Below, in pieces: positions 56,101-64,000 of a DNA stretch of 64,000 nucleotides. Position numbers and translations under genes: made by a program. Every line of letters starts with the position of its first letter. Position 1 is the stretch's first letter. The stretch is from Calocera cornea HHB12733 (lineage: Eukaryota; Basidiomycota; Dacrymycetes; Dacrymycetales; Dacrymycetaceae): positions 62,001-126,000 of the forward strand of contig KV423920.1 in the NCBI GenBank assembly GCA_001632435.1. The letters run 5' to 3'. The notes beneath the pieces are model-generated. The model was given only the letters and a program-made list of their open reading frames with translations. It searched no databases and was not told where the DNA came from.

Positions 56101-56135
56101 CCGACGTTTCAAACTCCGATCTGTCCGAGGCCTAA
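50193..56135 (+). CDS. Helitron Rep/helicase, intact and intronless, up to 1980 aa
   Basis: A single uninterrupted frame; ATG 50395 (MSPVEFRDNDGRITTGELDA) is the more natural start, ATG 50193 the longest. The N-terminal third has paired cysteines (PCAICSGTCF, RVCDTCDSF) and the LCNGYYFAYGRVP block seen in fungal Helitron proteins. The HUH nuclease follows: EAQGRGTLHCHYVVWLKEH with the His pair, and YYITDYVTKAA with the two tyrosines. The C-terminal Pif1/RecD-type helicase has GGAAGTGKSYV (Walker A), APTGIAAVNIGGTTIHS, YLVIDEVSMIG (Walker B), FTGDFGQLRPV, and a final TDYKAQGRSLSHAVVDVA then MLSRVKTLNG. It should act in rolling-circle transposition. No frame break is seen despite a 12-C run at 51419-51430. 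Confidence 0.93.
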   Translation: MSVWSSAVVLTRVCRLQLDIGRSCPPTFLTKWQTVSVQYVDVSRWLICGLAVPSLPRRLSYVSIVVGDMSPVEFRDNDGRITTGELDAWYNCRGVYRNEHDMEIESYTGDARDIIVRGGDVRLLIERFRFLSKAQLSRLAQFCHGTTTSPHVSMHIMRTLIDQAFCDCVGCYAICCVFRVRSRARLRKTLNAPNVVPVPPSRDAGVDVYGSSASHLYPTVPSMSFKRDVIDELGRDLSVDAHRPYPCAICSGTCFQTSSRMRFVRDVDLSLLVNDNIPLHLSPLDYNWESYGRAFLDARGLEHPDDASGRMRVCDTCDSFLQKGTRPDFALCNGYYFAYGRVPAAVQQAFKDASVFDLMLVARVRGNSIAYKYSDRPGNAGQSRSLSQSYGRGNVMILPQDSLVLHRVLPPPPDEIGKSMVVLFSGHSSVTDVELRKIKPVLVNPAIVRTLITFLIDRNPAYSSSEGGFNSATVFSQANMDSLGSGLLPGVPASVTVGRFDGTYNTDGFRHGYAEDADLADHPDVMVDSVGWTDSDITNTGYDQMKLSALTWCLQGRSFLHSRVGNVPIRDFDAYFLLTWMWPKLDPFGLSGFGMDASMNPVDMGRQVTHLISLYDSAFARDPTFAFVCYNIIQKKNVVNSLRFRIRMSEKDRLVRDLSRISKSDVEAFERRSRLDPLCKPRNDAERDIMRILQRLNLCVNDLPGTAGNKTKCRNEIRGMCNALSTPALYITINPFDRGHPLVRVLAGDSISLSDALRGDLDGNAFYRTMLVAKNPVAAARFFHVVMTSFVRSVLRYGRNSPGLFGTCTGYYGMVEAQGRGTLHCHYVVWLKEHLTPQSMAERMSVDRDYERAVIEWLEDIIKCELPEDETVVPKTVTRPVLSEPDPRSRQPLDTSVMSDTEFSRLFSNDVRILAERCNWHVHNHTCWKYLRPSDKRSDENCRMRMDGITHPTSTVDETGSITLRRRHPWISNYNDVCLYSFRCNMDIKFIGSGQGAKALMYYITDYVTKAALPLYEGLAALSHAITVLGTTDVEPEMSDVSRLHLVRVVNSMMGKHEMSQQQVMAHLLGNGDKYCSNSFRPLYWGTFDRYVSDHLREGVGSIDSPNVSYLCQCQNDTSTSSSNVNDTYDETAYLSFAGESITASNQLQDYIYRPAQPFSEHVSLWFFVSDMDKVPLSAERTRLARVEGRSSVRGRRPSPRGLFMPDHGQFGTHMLRARDTSVCPVLLGPTLPRRDSNKAEYDVWCRTMLILFCPWRRPCELKGLEETWTDAFERTEFDEDAMRIMDNICIQRECKDVRDEYSRFRARMRDRSSFIHTSTVVESGSTNFQEDILDDIILDMDESCTVADRQFDVTLVNIIRSGLLRAGTSRLIDGSLLIEDVTGTDRSHIQHLSTVMVAARKRKRDDDGPISVDITNPIRLPVIQYDHMSNRGVAARPAYSLHVTDIVNNIIVSRGLSNNVEQCRALRIVGEHIATGGASQLLMYIGGAAGTGKSYVIESIVEVFRQLQLSDALILTAPTGIAAVNIGGTTIHSAAMMGSSRGRRADVPLLRRAWDKVRYLVIDEVSMIGAQFMSALSHQLGRAKDTENSMMPFGGLNVLFTGDFGQLRPVRAKSLFDKDLVKYITNHVSESLNGQTALHGAFLWRQVTEVVLLTKNVRQEGDARYASLLNRIRTGTAWNGKIPVGSTRVGFDVYSNYDEPDDVVLRKRTLSWLQSHSPSEIDRFRDAPFIVTRRSVRDRLNLKAVERFAVETGQSVTYYHSRDFVEGQSVTGEVRNRLWRLSTTRTNDFLGKLPLLLGMKVMVTENVAIKYKAVNGAEGTVRSIKYETVDGIRYAVMALVHIPGAHMVGFGLPDDVIPILPVSTSFQYRPESKQHGYSIRRTQLPLLPAYAYTDYKAQGRSLSHAVVDVAACETLQSMYVMLSRVKTLNGLLLLRDFRNNVIYAEQSGDIREELARLNRLDETRFARPADVSNSDLSEA
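51419..51430. repeat. 12-C homopolymer inside the Helitron gene
   Basis: Encodes consecutive prolines (VLPPPPDE). The length is just right to keep frame, so a one-base change would truncate the protein at about residue 410. Confidence 0.9.
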
Positions 56136-56220
56136 TTCATCCGGCACAGTGGCGCACCATGGGTATAAGGACCCGGCGCGTCCGTGACTGTACCATCCTC
56201 GCTTCTTGACTTCCTTTTCC

Positions 56221-57138
56221 ATGCCGCGACGTATGTCCCATCTATATACGGATGTGTACATTTCTGACATTGTCCTAGCCAAGACGATTCGTAACAGCAC
56301 GGTATCTGTCGACGGTTACGATCTGGACGTTCGATGCTTTGCGTGGTATAACGTTATACGATCGCCCAGCAACGTTCACGTCGATACATGGCTTCCACCC
56401 TCTATCGATTCACCTGTGCGCGAGTATATTGTTGACTGTACAATATGTTTTATACCGGTACACGACGGGCCTAACCTGTGCTGGTTCTGGGATGCGGAGA
56501 AGTGTTTGTGGAATAAAGCAACGGATCGGCGTCCAAATCCACGACAGTCAGAGTTGTGTCTATCAGCATACAAGGAGCCGCGTTGGGTCACATTCACAAA
56601 CGCTTTGCGAAGACGACGGAGCTGGGAGGCCATGATGAAGGTTCGTCCATTCCACACAAGTAAACTTATCATATCTAATTGACTCGTTCTAGGTCAAAAC
56701 CGATCCTCGTCTGGACGACATGGTGCCTATAGTGTGGATGGATGACCGTGACTTCATCGCATCGGATGTAATGCACTCTGTATATGGTACGATTACATTC
56801 TTACGGGTGCATAGGACGAATCATCCGTCGTGGACCGTTCTGATAGTGACGAGCCGGTACGTCCTACATTCTTATCAGACCATTGTGGCTAATTGTCCAT
56901 TTAGGTACACACATCTTCGCGACAGGAACCCCCAGTCAATAGCATTCGATATGGTCGACGTGGGGTCACGGTCATGCCGGTTGCTGTTCAAGAATCGCCC
57001 GGTGTCTACAAGCTTGCCGTGTTGAAAGCTCTCCCACGTTACATGGGTCGTGGGCTGCCATATCCGGTGTATCAGTATGACAACAACTACATAAACCATC
57101 CAGTCCGTCGTCCTCGTTCGCACCAACGTGCTGTGTAA
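56221..57138 (+). CDS. Unknown protein downstream of the Helitron gene
   Basis: Starts MPRRMSHLYTDVYISDIVLA 86 bp after the helicase stop. Exon 1 runs to MMK, followed by an intron with GTTCGT and TTCTAG ends, then VKTDPRLDDMVPIVWMDDRD. A second intron before about 56905 leads to a tail with GVYKLAVLKALPRYMGRGLP and YPVYQYDNNYINHPV. Its exact donor (56854 or slightly downstream) is unresolved. Frequent Trp, Arg and Asp give it the look of a small globular protein. I do not recognise the family. Codon use (CGT, GTC, GAC-rich, fewer GCs) matches the helicase gene rather than the host genes, so it probably belongs to the same island. Confidence 0.5.
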
Positions 57139-57226
57139 CATTGTGTATTTCTTAATTTATGCTCGTCCGGCCATCGATCGTGCAAATACGTGGTTACTGT
57201 CTATCGTCGACGTACCCTGCTTTAAC

Positions 57227-58730
57227 CTACTCAAACTGTTTGCGGAGCCGTCCCACTCTTTCTGCCCATTCCATATGCTCACCCTGTTCTGTAACGGTGA
57301 CTACTAATCCTGGAACTCTTGTCACTAGGAAAAGCACCGTCCAAGACGGGTCAGGTACGTAAACGGCACTGACCAGTAGGTCTATTGCTCTCGTGTGGAG
57401 TACCGGTCTTGAGGGAATGTGTGTACGAGGTTGGAACGTAACAGACGTCATCTGGACCGTCCGCAGTTTGGGACAGTTACGGTATAAGTCGACGATGGCG
57501 GTACAGGGTACGAGCATGCGCTTCACCGACTTCAATAACGTTGTTGGCATCCGTTCAGTTCCCCACATCAGTCTAAACTCTTCTATGTTCGTCCATGTCT
57601 TCGTCAGTCTATCGACAAGATTGTCGGTCATGGAAATCGGCCCGTCGTATTGAAACCGGAATAGAAAGCTTCTCAGCTCACAACACGCTTGTAAGTGCAC
57701 GAGTGACGTTGTGTCTATGAATATCCATTCGGACGTGTTCTCAGGCCGCATAGTGAAGAATAGACATCGTAGTGTTGACAATGTACGGCCGATTGACGCC
57801 GTTACCTCGGAGGTGTCTATGTGCGGGAAGCTGGTTCGAATGGTGATGTTAAGGCTTAACAGTTTTCGTGGTGGACACGTGAGAAACCGTAAAGCACCGG
57901 GCGTATCAAGATCCAACTCGATGTGCGAAAGACGCGTCTCAGCAAACAATGTAATGTATCCGAGGTTCAGCGTCGACGAGTATGCGCCGTACAGCACGAG
58001 GTTGTCGATATTTCTTGCTGTATGCAATACACGCGCGTCCACGTAGTCTCCTTTTATTTTCAGTGTACGGATCGAGGGGTTTGCCTGTAATATAAGCAGT
58101 ATCGCTCTCTGGACGTCCACAGTCGACCGGATGTCAGTGTCATCTATACCGAGCCTTGTAATGTTTGGAGCATTCGCGGCCAGAAGCGTTAACAGACGGG
58201 TTAGTGAGTGTCGTAGCATTGTTTCTTGTCCGGTATGTGTTGTACACGTTATGTCGACGGATTGAAGTGTCGGGCGTGGGTACCGCATCAACCGGCTGAT
58301 ACTGTCTAGACTCGTCGTCGATGTTGAGATATGCCGAAGTTGAGAGAAGCATATCGAATCGGAATCGAGTGGGTTGATCACATTCAGCGAGTCAATACAG
58401 TTCAAAACTGTCGATAACGTTCCAGTGGTGATCGACAAGCTTCGAACGTGCTGTTCGTACCACCTGAAGCGCGTACTGTCCTGTATTATATGTCATTTCC
58501 GTCCAGTGATGATTCCCTTTGAGATCCCTCACGTTTTGTCGGATAATGGCAAGCGCGTGTAGCATCGTCTCATCAACATTCCACCACGCATACACCACTC
58601 GGCGACATGTGGTCTTTCTGGTAATGGACAGGTTCACTATCGACCTTCTCGCGTGTCGCGCGACGAGTATTGCGTATAAGTAATCTAGTATGTCCTCCAC
58701 GTCAAGTGCGTGATGCATCGTGTTGTTCAT
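57227..58730 (-). CDS. F-box/LRR-like protein, minus strand
   Basis: Two exons. The first (58730 to about 58543) reads MNNTMHHALDVEDILDYLYA then ILVARHARRSIVNLSITRKT and WWNVDETMLHALAIIRQN, an F-box-like helical start. After an intron with GTGAGG and ATACAG ends, the second continues DSTRFRWYEQHVRSLSITTG and runs for about 400 residues of leucine-rich, repeat-like sequence (APNITRLGIDDTDIRST, NPSIRTLKIKGDYVD, TRLSHIELDLDTPGAL, CPKLRTVQMTSVTF). Fungal F-box/LRR proteins choose substrates for SCF ubiquitin ligases. It is divergent from another such gene with about 140 bp between starts. Base composition matches the Helitron gene. Confidence 0.65.
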
Positions 58731-58867
58731 GGCCGATCGAGACCAAACGCGTCAAGTTCAGACCCGCTGTCCGCGCACACGATACCCCTCCCCTTGACGC
58801 GTCGACGCGCCTCGAGACGTTCCCTAACGTTACACGACCGTCCACACGACCCTCCATCGTTCGTGAC

Positions 58868-60477
58868 ATGCCTGTCTTACTGTGTCATGACGTACTCGTA
58901 CACATATACGAATATCTCTACACCGATAACGGCACCTCGGCGTTATACAATGGTCTATTGGCGTCGCGTCGATTCGACTTCTTACGCGAGCTGTTATGGC
59001 GACGAGTAGACCACCATGCTGTCTTGCAATGGCATTCCATGTCAAAACATGGAAACGACGTACGTGTTCCGTATTATCATTCTATGCGTTTGTTCATACT
59101 ATTCACAACATAAAGATCTGGATAAAATATGCCAGTTTCGTACATGAACTGACGTTGTCTGTGACCGATATGTTGGACGAGCCCGCCCTCTTAACTGCTT
59201 GTTGCGTGTTGTACTACTCGACTGGACAAGAAGGCAGCATAACACCCAATCTACATACGTTTACGTTACGCGTGTATATGGCCCACTCATACGTCATACC
59301 AACCGTATTCGTCGGCAATCGGGCGGAAATCATCAATATCGATATAGCCGTTCCCGAGCTACTTCGACGAACGGGAGCTGATGCATACGTGGAAATGTTG
59401 CTAATGTGTCTTCATGTCGGCCGTGTCCGGCAATTTCACGTTACGGACGATCTATATGCGCTATTCCCCCTATCGAACGACAATCTGGACCTCCTAGCAA
59501 CGTCGGTCCAATTTCTCAGCCTACCGACCACCATGTATACCTCTTCCTTTCTCGGTTCACTTACAAACATGCAACATATCGTATGGTTGGGCCTGCACGG
59601 CGTCTGTCCACTAGACATTCTATCTCGTAACATTCCGTCTGCATCTCGCAGACGGTATCTCGCCTTCTTTCGAAATGTCTCGCTCCGTGGTGACCCTACA
59701 TATATTGGACACATCCCCCGTTCGACATCGCATTCGCTATTCAATATCGAGATATCTGCATCCGGACTTTACGACAACGTCGGCGTTCACGACGTGATCG
59801 ATGGGCTTTCTGCACAACATCTGCGCGTCAGACACCTCACCTTGACGTTTACTCTCTCCGGGACATTACCGGTATACTTCGATCCCACTTGGCTCTCTCC
59901 GTTGGCTGCCCGTACTCGCATGTTCGAGTTTTCCCTCCACGTGCGCGGGAGCTGGTCATTCACTCCAAGTGACGACCATGTACATGAACATCTACTTCCA
60001 TGGAAGGCTCTCGAGACCGCAAATATACGCTGGTCCGGTCGTAATCCGTTCCTGACATGTTACGGCCTTCCCCTCATCCGGAACGACACACCCACGCTTC
60101 GCAAGCTCGCGTTATCGAATATCACATTCCATCCGGAATATCGTCGTGTAATGCCACGTCTACATGCAGCACGCGATGTAAGACTGGTCATAGATTACGT
60201 CGACCTAGAACCATTCGATCCGTTCGCGAGTACTTTGTTCACTAGTATCTGGCCGACTGTAACATTGTGTGTGTCGCGCGGTTACGATAAACATACACGA
60301 ATACTGTTGAACGACGTCTCCTGCCTGAAAACAGGTAGACGCAGAAGGAAAGTCCGGTATGACTGGACAGTCATCTATGGTACGTTATTCGAAACGAATG
60401 GTACTCTCCAAAACACGATGTATCGTAGGTGGCTCGTCGTCGTCGACCGTTCCTGTGACCTCCTTCCATGTCGTTAG
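58868..60477 (+). CDS. F-box/LRR-like protein, plus strand
   Basis: Starts MPVLLCHDVLVHIYEYLYTD, an F-box pattern (PxLxxDVLxxIxxYL), followed by LLASRRFDFLRELLWRRVDH. An intron of about 60 nt (GTACGT to ATAAAG, 59059-59115) joins to IWIKYASFVHELTLSVTDML and about 440 residues of leucine-rich sequence (NLHTFTLRVYM, VRQFHVTDDLYALF, LRVRHLTLTFTLSG, TLRKLALSNITFH). It ends DRSCDLLPCR at 60477. It pairs head-to-head with the minus-strand F-box gene; the two are similar in plan but clearly diverged. It is a likely SCF substrate receptor. It lies in the Helitron-like composition island. Confidence 0.65.
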
Positions 60478-61328
60478 TCGAGAAACACATGCAATTGTAC
60501 CGCAGTACGTACAGCAATGTCCATAGGCCGTGCGATAAGACGGACTACGTGTTCGAGGACGAGGTTCACAACCGTCTTGTTTCGCAACTCCACTATTTCC
60601 ATTGTGAAAGCGACGTCGACAAAGTCGCCCTCGCAGAAGATCAGAGACGTTGCAGGTCGGACCTGTCCGTTAAGGACGCGTATGCCGAGTTGGGCCGGAC
60701 TGCTGACTGCCCATTGGTTCCGGATCTTGTATGCTTTCCTGTCCGGATCTTCTCGCGCAGTCACGCTGTATGGCATCCCTGTTCGATTCTGTACACAAGT
60801 TAATGTATCGTTTTGTTGTTGAGTGAATTACTGACCTTGATAAATACCTGCCGATAGAATCCTAACGACCTTGCTCGGAATAGACTTGTTCCTGTGGTAT
60901 TGTACTCTTTCCCAATCGATAAAAACGCAAACTCGCGCAGTAACCTAACGTTATTCAAGGTTTCTTGCCAAGCAGTATCATGTCCGTTCGGGACGAGTGT
61001 GATATATTGCATAGCACGACATGCATCCCGTTCGTTCCTATTGTCATTAGCAGTCTTGGACAACGTATAGATTGTACGCTTACCCAGTCCAGTTTCCTAG
61101 TCGTTCTAGCCTGCTTCGTCCCAAAAAACCGTGTACTCTGAAATGCGCGAGTCTGACGACGTCTGCCATCGGGATTGTCTTCCACACGATGTCCCACGGC
61201 CGAGACCTCTGTGGCCTTCCTCGATTGCGAGGCAATACCTCCAGCACAACATCCAGGTCTGCTATCGTCGTCGGCATAGTCGTGACGTTCGCGTCCATTA
61301 CAAGGGGTGTGGCCATCACCTGCCACAA
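60474..61328 (-). CDS. Unknown island protein, overlaps the F-box gene by a few bases
   Basis: At least three exons. The first visible part includes PTTIADLDVVLEVLPRNRGR and VVRLAHFRVHGFLGRSRLER, then LGNWTG. An intron (GTAAGC to CAATAG) leads to NERDACRAMQYITLVPNGHD and FAFLSIGKEYNTTGTSLFRA. A further intron (60834 to about 60784) joins to NRTGMPYSVTAREDPDRKAY and a C-terminal region GDFVDVAFTMEIVELRNKTV ending LHVFLD. The 5' end is uncertain. The C-terminal GDxVxV segment recalls the end of the gene at 61826-63136, so the two may be distant relatives. Function not recognised. The stop overlaps the 3' end of the plus-strand F-box gene. Confidence 0.5.
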
Positions 61329-61825
61329 GTCCCGAACCAGTCCGTCCCCAGTGAAACCTGTTCACCTAGTCATTTCACGACAATGTACAATCCGAATACA
61401 CGTACTTTGCAGAAACGCCATGTCCGTGTCGACGTCAAACGCTGCAACTGAACGTTTGCCTTGAAGGGGGTAACCATATGTGGTTTTTTTTTTCGTTTTC
61501 AAACGTTGACAATCGCACCCCTAACGGTCGAATCCCGACAAATTACGTTCGAGGGGTCTGTACAGTTACGTTTCCGTACGGATGTTTCATAACCCTACCC
61601 GATACCCTGTCCTGTCACGTAGTGATCATACGTTGTCTTACTTTCATCTACCATCGATAACGATGCCGAACGTGTCCACTACATTACATGTTCGGGTATG
61701 TTCCGTATGGCGGCACTCGGCCAGCGTGACGTTCAATCCGTTACGTTCCTACCGAGCGACAGCATGTCCAGTCTGACCCGTCGCCGTACATAAATACCTA
61801 CATGGACGGTTCTTGATGGACCAAC

Positions 61826-63136
61826 ATGGCTCCGAAACGAACGGGAACTCCAAACGCCGGGCGGTCCGGCAGTGTTTCTGATAAACGGATCAAGTGCGTC
61901 GTCGTAATCATGTCCTCACAACACTAATGAATCCAGTAGGAGCTCGAACTCCGCCTCGACCGGGGAAGAACATAACGACATAGAAGACAACCAAGTCGAA
62001 CATCTTATCGAGTCCAACGACGCGATTATGGTGGCAGATCCTGGACCTGTCAATATCACATCGTATGTTCGATATACTACCGTATTCAATTCCCGTTTAA
62101 CATTCTCACTAGTGAGGATGTTTCAACAGACGCTAATGGACGTGTTCTCGGTCCTTTCGTGCGTTGCATCTGTTTCGACATGTTAGGATAACGTTTGACA
62201 AATCCATGAGCTCGAGGACGAACTGCTTTTGAAAGATTGGGGCCTCCAGACCGATTTGAATAAGTGCGTTGATTGTCCACTGCATGACGCATCTGACTAC
62301 AATACGCCAGACGCGTCAATACTATGATGACTTGGTCTGATCCACGGAACGCTATCTCATGCCCTGCAAAGTTTCCCAAGAATGGCTACTGGGCAACCAA
62401 GTACGACAACGATTTCAGCGAATACTTTCACGACACTAAGCGTCGCATTCCCGTGACGTTATGGATCGTTGCCCGACTGTCCGCCCTTTACCTGTTCCGC
62501 GCGGATGGTAATCCAGAACGCCAGGCTAATGTCGTATTCACCCCACTAAACAACGCTGACCTGACAGTGTTAAAGTCACTGTTACGTTCTCACACGCACC
62601 AGACTTGTTCGTCGTCCTTTCCGTTTGATAACCCGTTATGTCCAACACTTACGGTTAATTAACAGTATACGGCCCCTGGGACGGCCTCAACACGTTAAAG
62701 GCCGGCAAGTGGATGAACCACAGAGTTCCCGGTGAGGTGATGGAAACGGCAAGTCAATCCATTACGTGAATCACGTCGACGCGTCTGACCGTGCGTGTCC
62801 CGATAGGCTAAACCATTCCTGGCTGTGTATGACGCGACGACGGTCCTTCGGTCCAAGTCGAAAATGTCCGCTGTTCCTGCCCAGAATTTGAAACGCGGCG
62901 ACCTCGTCCTACTCGAAGTGTACCTCAACCGTTACCGTGATAAGACGATGGACGCGTACGTTAGTCCCGGCCGTGGAGGTCAACGTGCTGTTCGTACCCC
63001 AACGAACTCAGCCGACACCAAATGGCGTGCTTGTCTTGTGTTGAAGGCAATCTGCCTACTCGACGACACCGATTATGTGGATACAACCAGCGACGGCACC
63101 GAGCGCTCAGACGAGGACACAGATCTAGCTATTTAG
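61826..63136 (+). CDS. Unknown island protein with a GC-AG intron
   Basis: Starts MAPKRTGTPNAGRSGSVSDK. The second exon is RSSNSASTGEEHNDIEDNQV then EHLIESNDAIMVADPGPVNI. The middle reads SEDVSTDANGRVLGPFVRCI, LEDELLLKDWGLQTDLN, then FPKNGYWATKYDNDFSEYFH and RIPVTLWIVARLSALYLFRA. Near the end, joining GEVMET to AKPFLAVYDATTVLRSK needs a GC-AG intron (donor ACG|GCAAGT, acceptor CCGATAG) at about 62739-62810. The tail is LKRGDLVLLEVYLNRYRDKT and SADTKWRACLVLKAICLLDD. Two internal junctions are not settled. The acidic N-terminus and disordered linkers suggest a nuclear regulatory protein, but no domain is recognised. Confidence 0.45.
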
Positions 63137-63184
63137 AATGTGAATGAAAGTGTATGGCATATATGTAACGCGCTGTACGTTGTA

Positions 63185-63621
63185 TCACATGGGACGTTTG
63201 TACGCAGCAACGAACGTCTTGACAAGGATCGCAATGTGCTGGTCATGGAACGACGTCCAACACGGCTCATGTACATGCCTGTCGTCGTAATCATCCTCTT
63301 CGTGATCATCCTCTCCATACGGGTTATACGAGTCTTCCGACGAATTGCCCTCCTCGATGATAGAACCGTCGGATGCATAATCGAAATCATTCATGTCAAC
63401 ATCCACGTCCGCCCTGGCATCGACTAAACGGCATCAGATACGGTACATATGCCATACGCGTCGTACATACCAATCAGATCGTAGAAATTCATGTCCCGGA
63501 ACGCCCAATCCACGTCGTCCTCGTCCGGCCAATCGTCCCACATGTCGTCCCCTGAGACACCCTGAGAGGTACTGTCGCTACCAGTCACGGGGCTATTACT
63601 ACGACTCCACACGGCAGTCAC
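63185..63621 (-). CDS. Acidic unknown protein, possibly two exons or two small frames
   Basis: Two adjacent minus-strand frames, 63621-63424 (VTGSDSTSQGVSGDDMWDDW then DWAFRDMNFYDLIGMYDAYG) and 63406-63185 (DVDMNDFDYASDGSIIEEGN then SYNPYGEDDHEEDDYDD). Both are strongly acidic and may belong to one gene, but the gap holds no convincing intron. The upstream part may continue beyond 63700. No function is suggested. Confidence 0.3.
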
Positions 63622-63699
63622 TGCATACAGTGCTGGGCCGGTTTCGCCGTTGTGTCCGGCCGTTTCTGTGAATGGATGTCAACAAACTGGTTCCGTACG

Positions 63700-64000
63700 A
63701 CACATCCAGTCATTACATACCTTTGTCGGCACCATCCGTTAAGGTCACCCTCTCGAAACGGGAATGCAGCTCGGAATGGTCTACATTATGTCTCAGTAGA
63801 TGTCCTTCCGTGATATAACATTACTAACTCATGGTCGGGTTTGTTTGGCGATGTTGGGAGAGAGTGGACAGAACAGGGACGCGCTCATACGACACGTCGG
63901 GATGGACCTAGTTATATTCCCGTGGAACCAATGCACCCGTTTCATCACGTGTGATAAACAGCGCGTCTCAGGGGTTCATTGCAATGTCTACTTTCGAATC
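63700..64000. other. Right edge of window, no gene seen
   Basis: About 300 bp. No frame reads as a protein. Composition resembles the rest of the island. Confidence 0.5.

Noticed and set aside
1..64000. CRISPR array or bacterial operon features
   Set aside because: No spaced identical direct repeats; the window is intron-rich fungal nuclear DNA.

Overview
The window looks like nuclear DNA of a filamentous basidiomycete, most likely an Agaricomycete. Coding regions are broken by many introns of about 45-60 nt with GT..AG ends and short branch motifs. Intergenic regions are compact, promoters are pyrimidine-rich with occasional TATA boxes, and the gene set is fungal (Erf4, Utp25, Put1, Yap1-like, WSC domains, DUF7704). 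All calls come from reading the translated sequence; no database search was run.

Region 1 (1-27.7 kb) is mainly ordinary host sequence. In order it holds: BCP1/BCCIP (-, running off the left edge), a small TIR/MITE-like insertion with CAGCTGCAT repeats, an ARL5-type GTPase (+), Mediator subunit MED21 (-), an HBN1-like nitroreductase (+), a PA-TM-RING E3 ligase (+), a short conserved-looking unknown protein (+), a FabG-like SDR (-) divergent from proline dehydrogenase PUT1 (+), two tandem secreted carboxylesterases (+), a secreted GH5 mannanase-like enzyme with a C-terminal WSC domain (-), a degenerate inverted duplication, ribosomal protein eL31 (-) and a YAP1/AP-1-like bZIP redox regulator (-).

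Region 2 (27,709-37,495) is a single mobile element of about 9.8 kb. It has long terminal inverted repeats (about 75-125 bp) flanked by TA and a complete Tc1-type transposase with DD34E spacing. Four further genes follow: two unrecognised proteins, an 815-aa protein with a ParB/Srx-like N-terminal region, and a 622-aa protein with a possible C-terminal SAM-like domain. About ten copies of a 30-bp near-palindrome (RAATCAA, 16 nt, TTGATTT) are spread through it. The first and last copies lie exactly 223 bp from the two ends. This is the most unusual feature of the window: a multi-gene Tc1/mariner-type element with its own dispersed palindromic sites and a ParB-like protein that might bind them.

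Region 3 (37.5-50.1 kb) returns to host sequence: ERF4 (-), UTP25 (-) divergent from a SAMHD1-like HD-domain dNTPase (+), and a DUF7704 membrane protein apparently fused to a decayed PWI-like N-terminus (+). Non-coding stretches flank these genes.

Region 4 (50.2-64 kb) differs in composition (CGT-rich codons, lower GC than the host genes). It is led by an intact, intronless Helitron Rep/helicase of up to 1980 aa. Downstream are a small unknown gene, two divergent F-box/LRR-like genes, and three or more unknown genes of the same base style. It is either a large Helitron with cargo or a Helitron inside an F-box gene island; the element ends were not identified.
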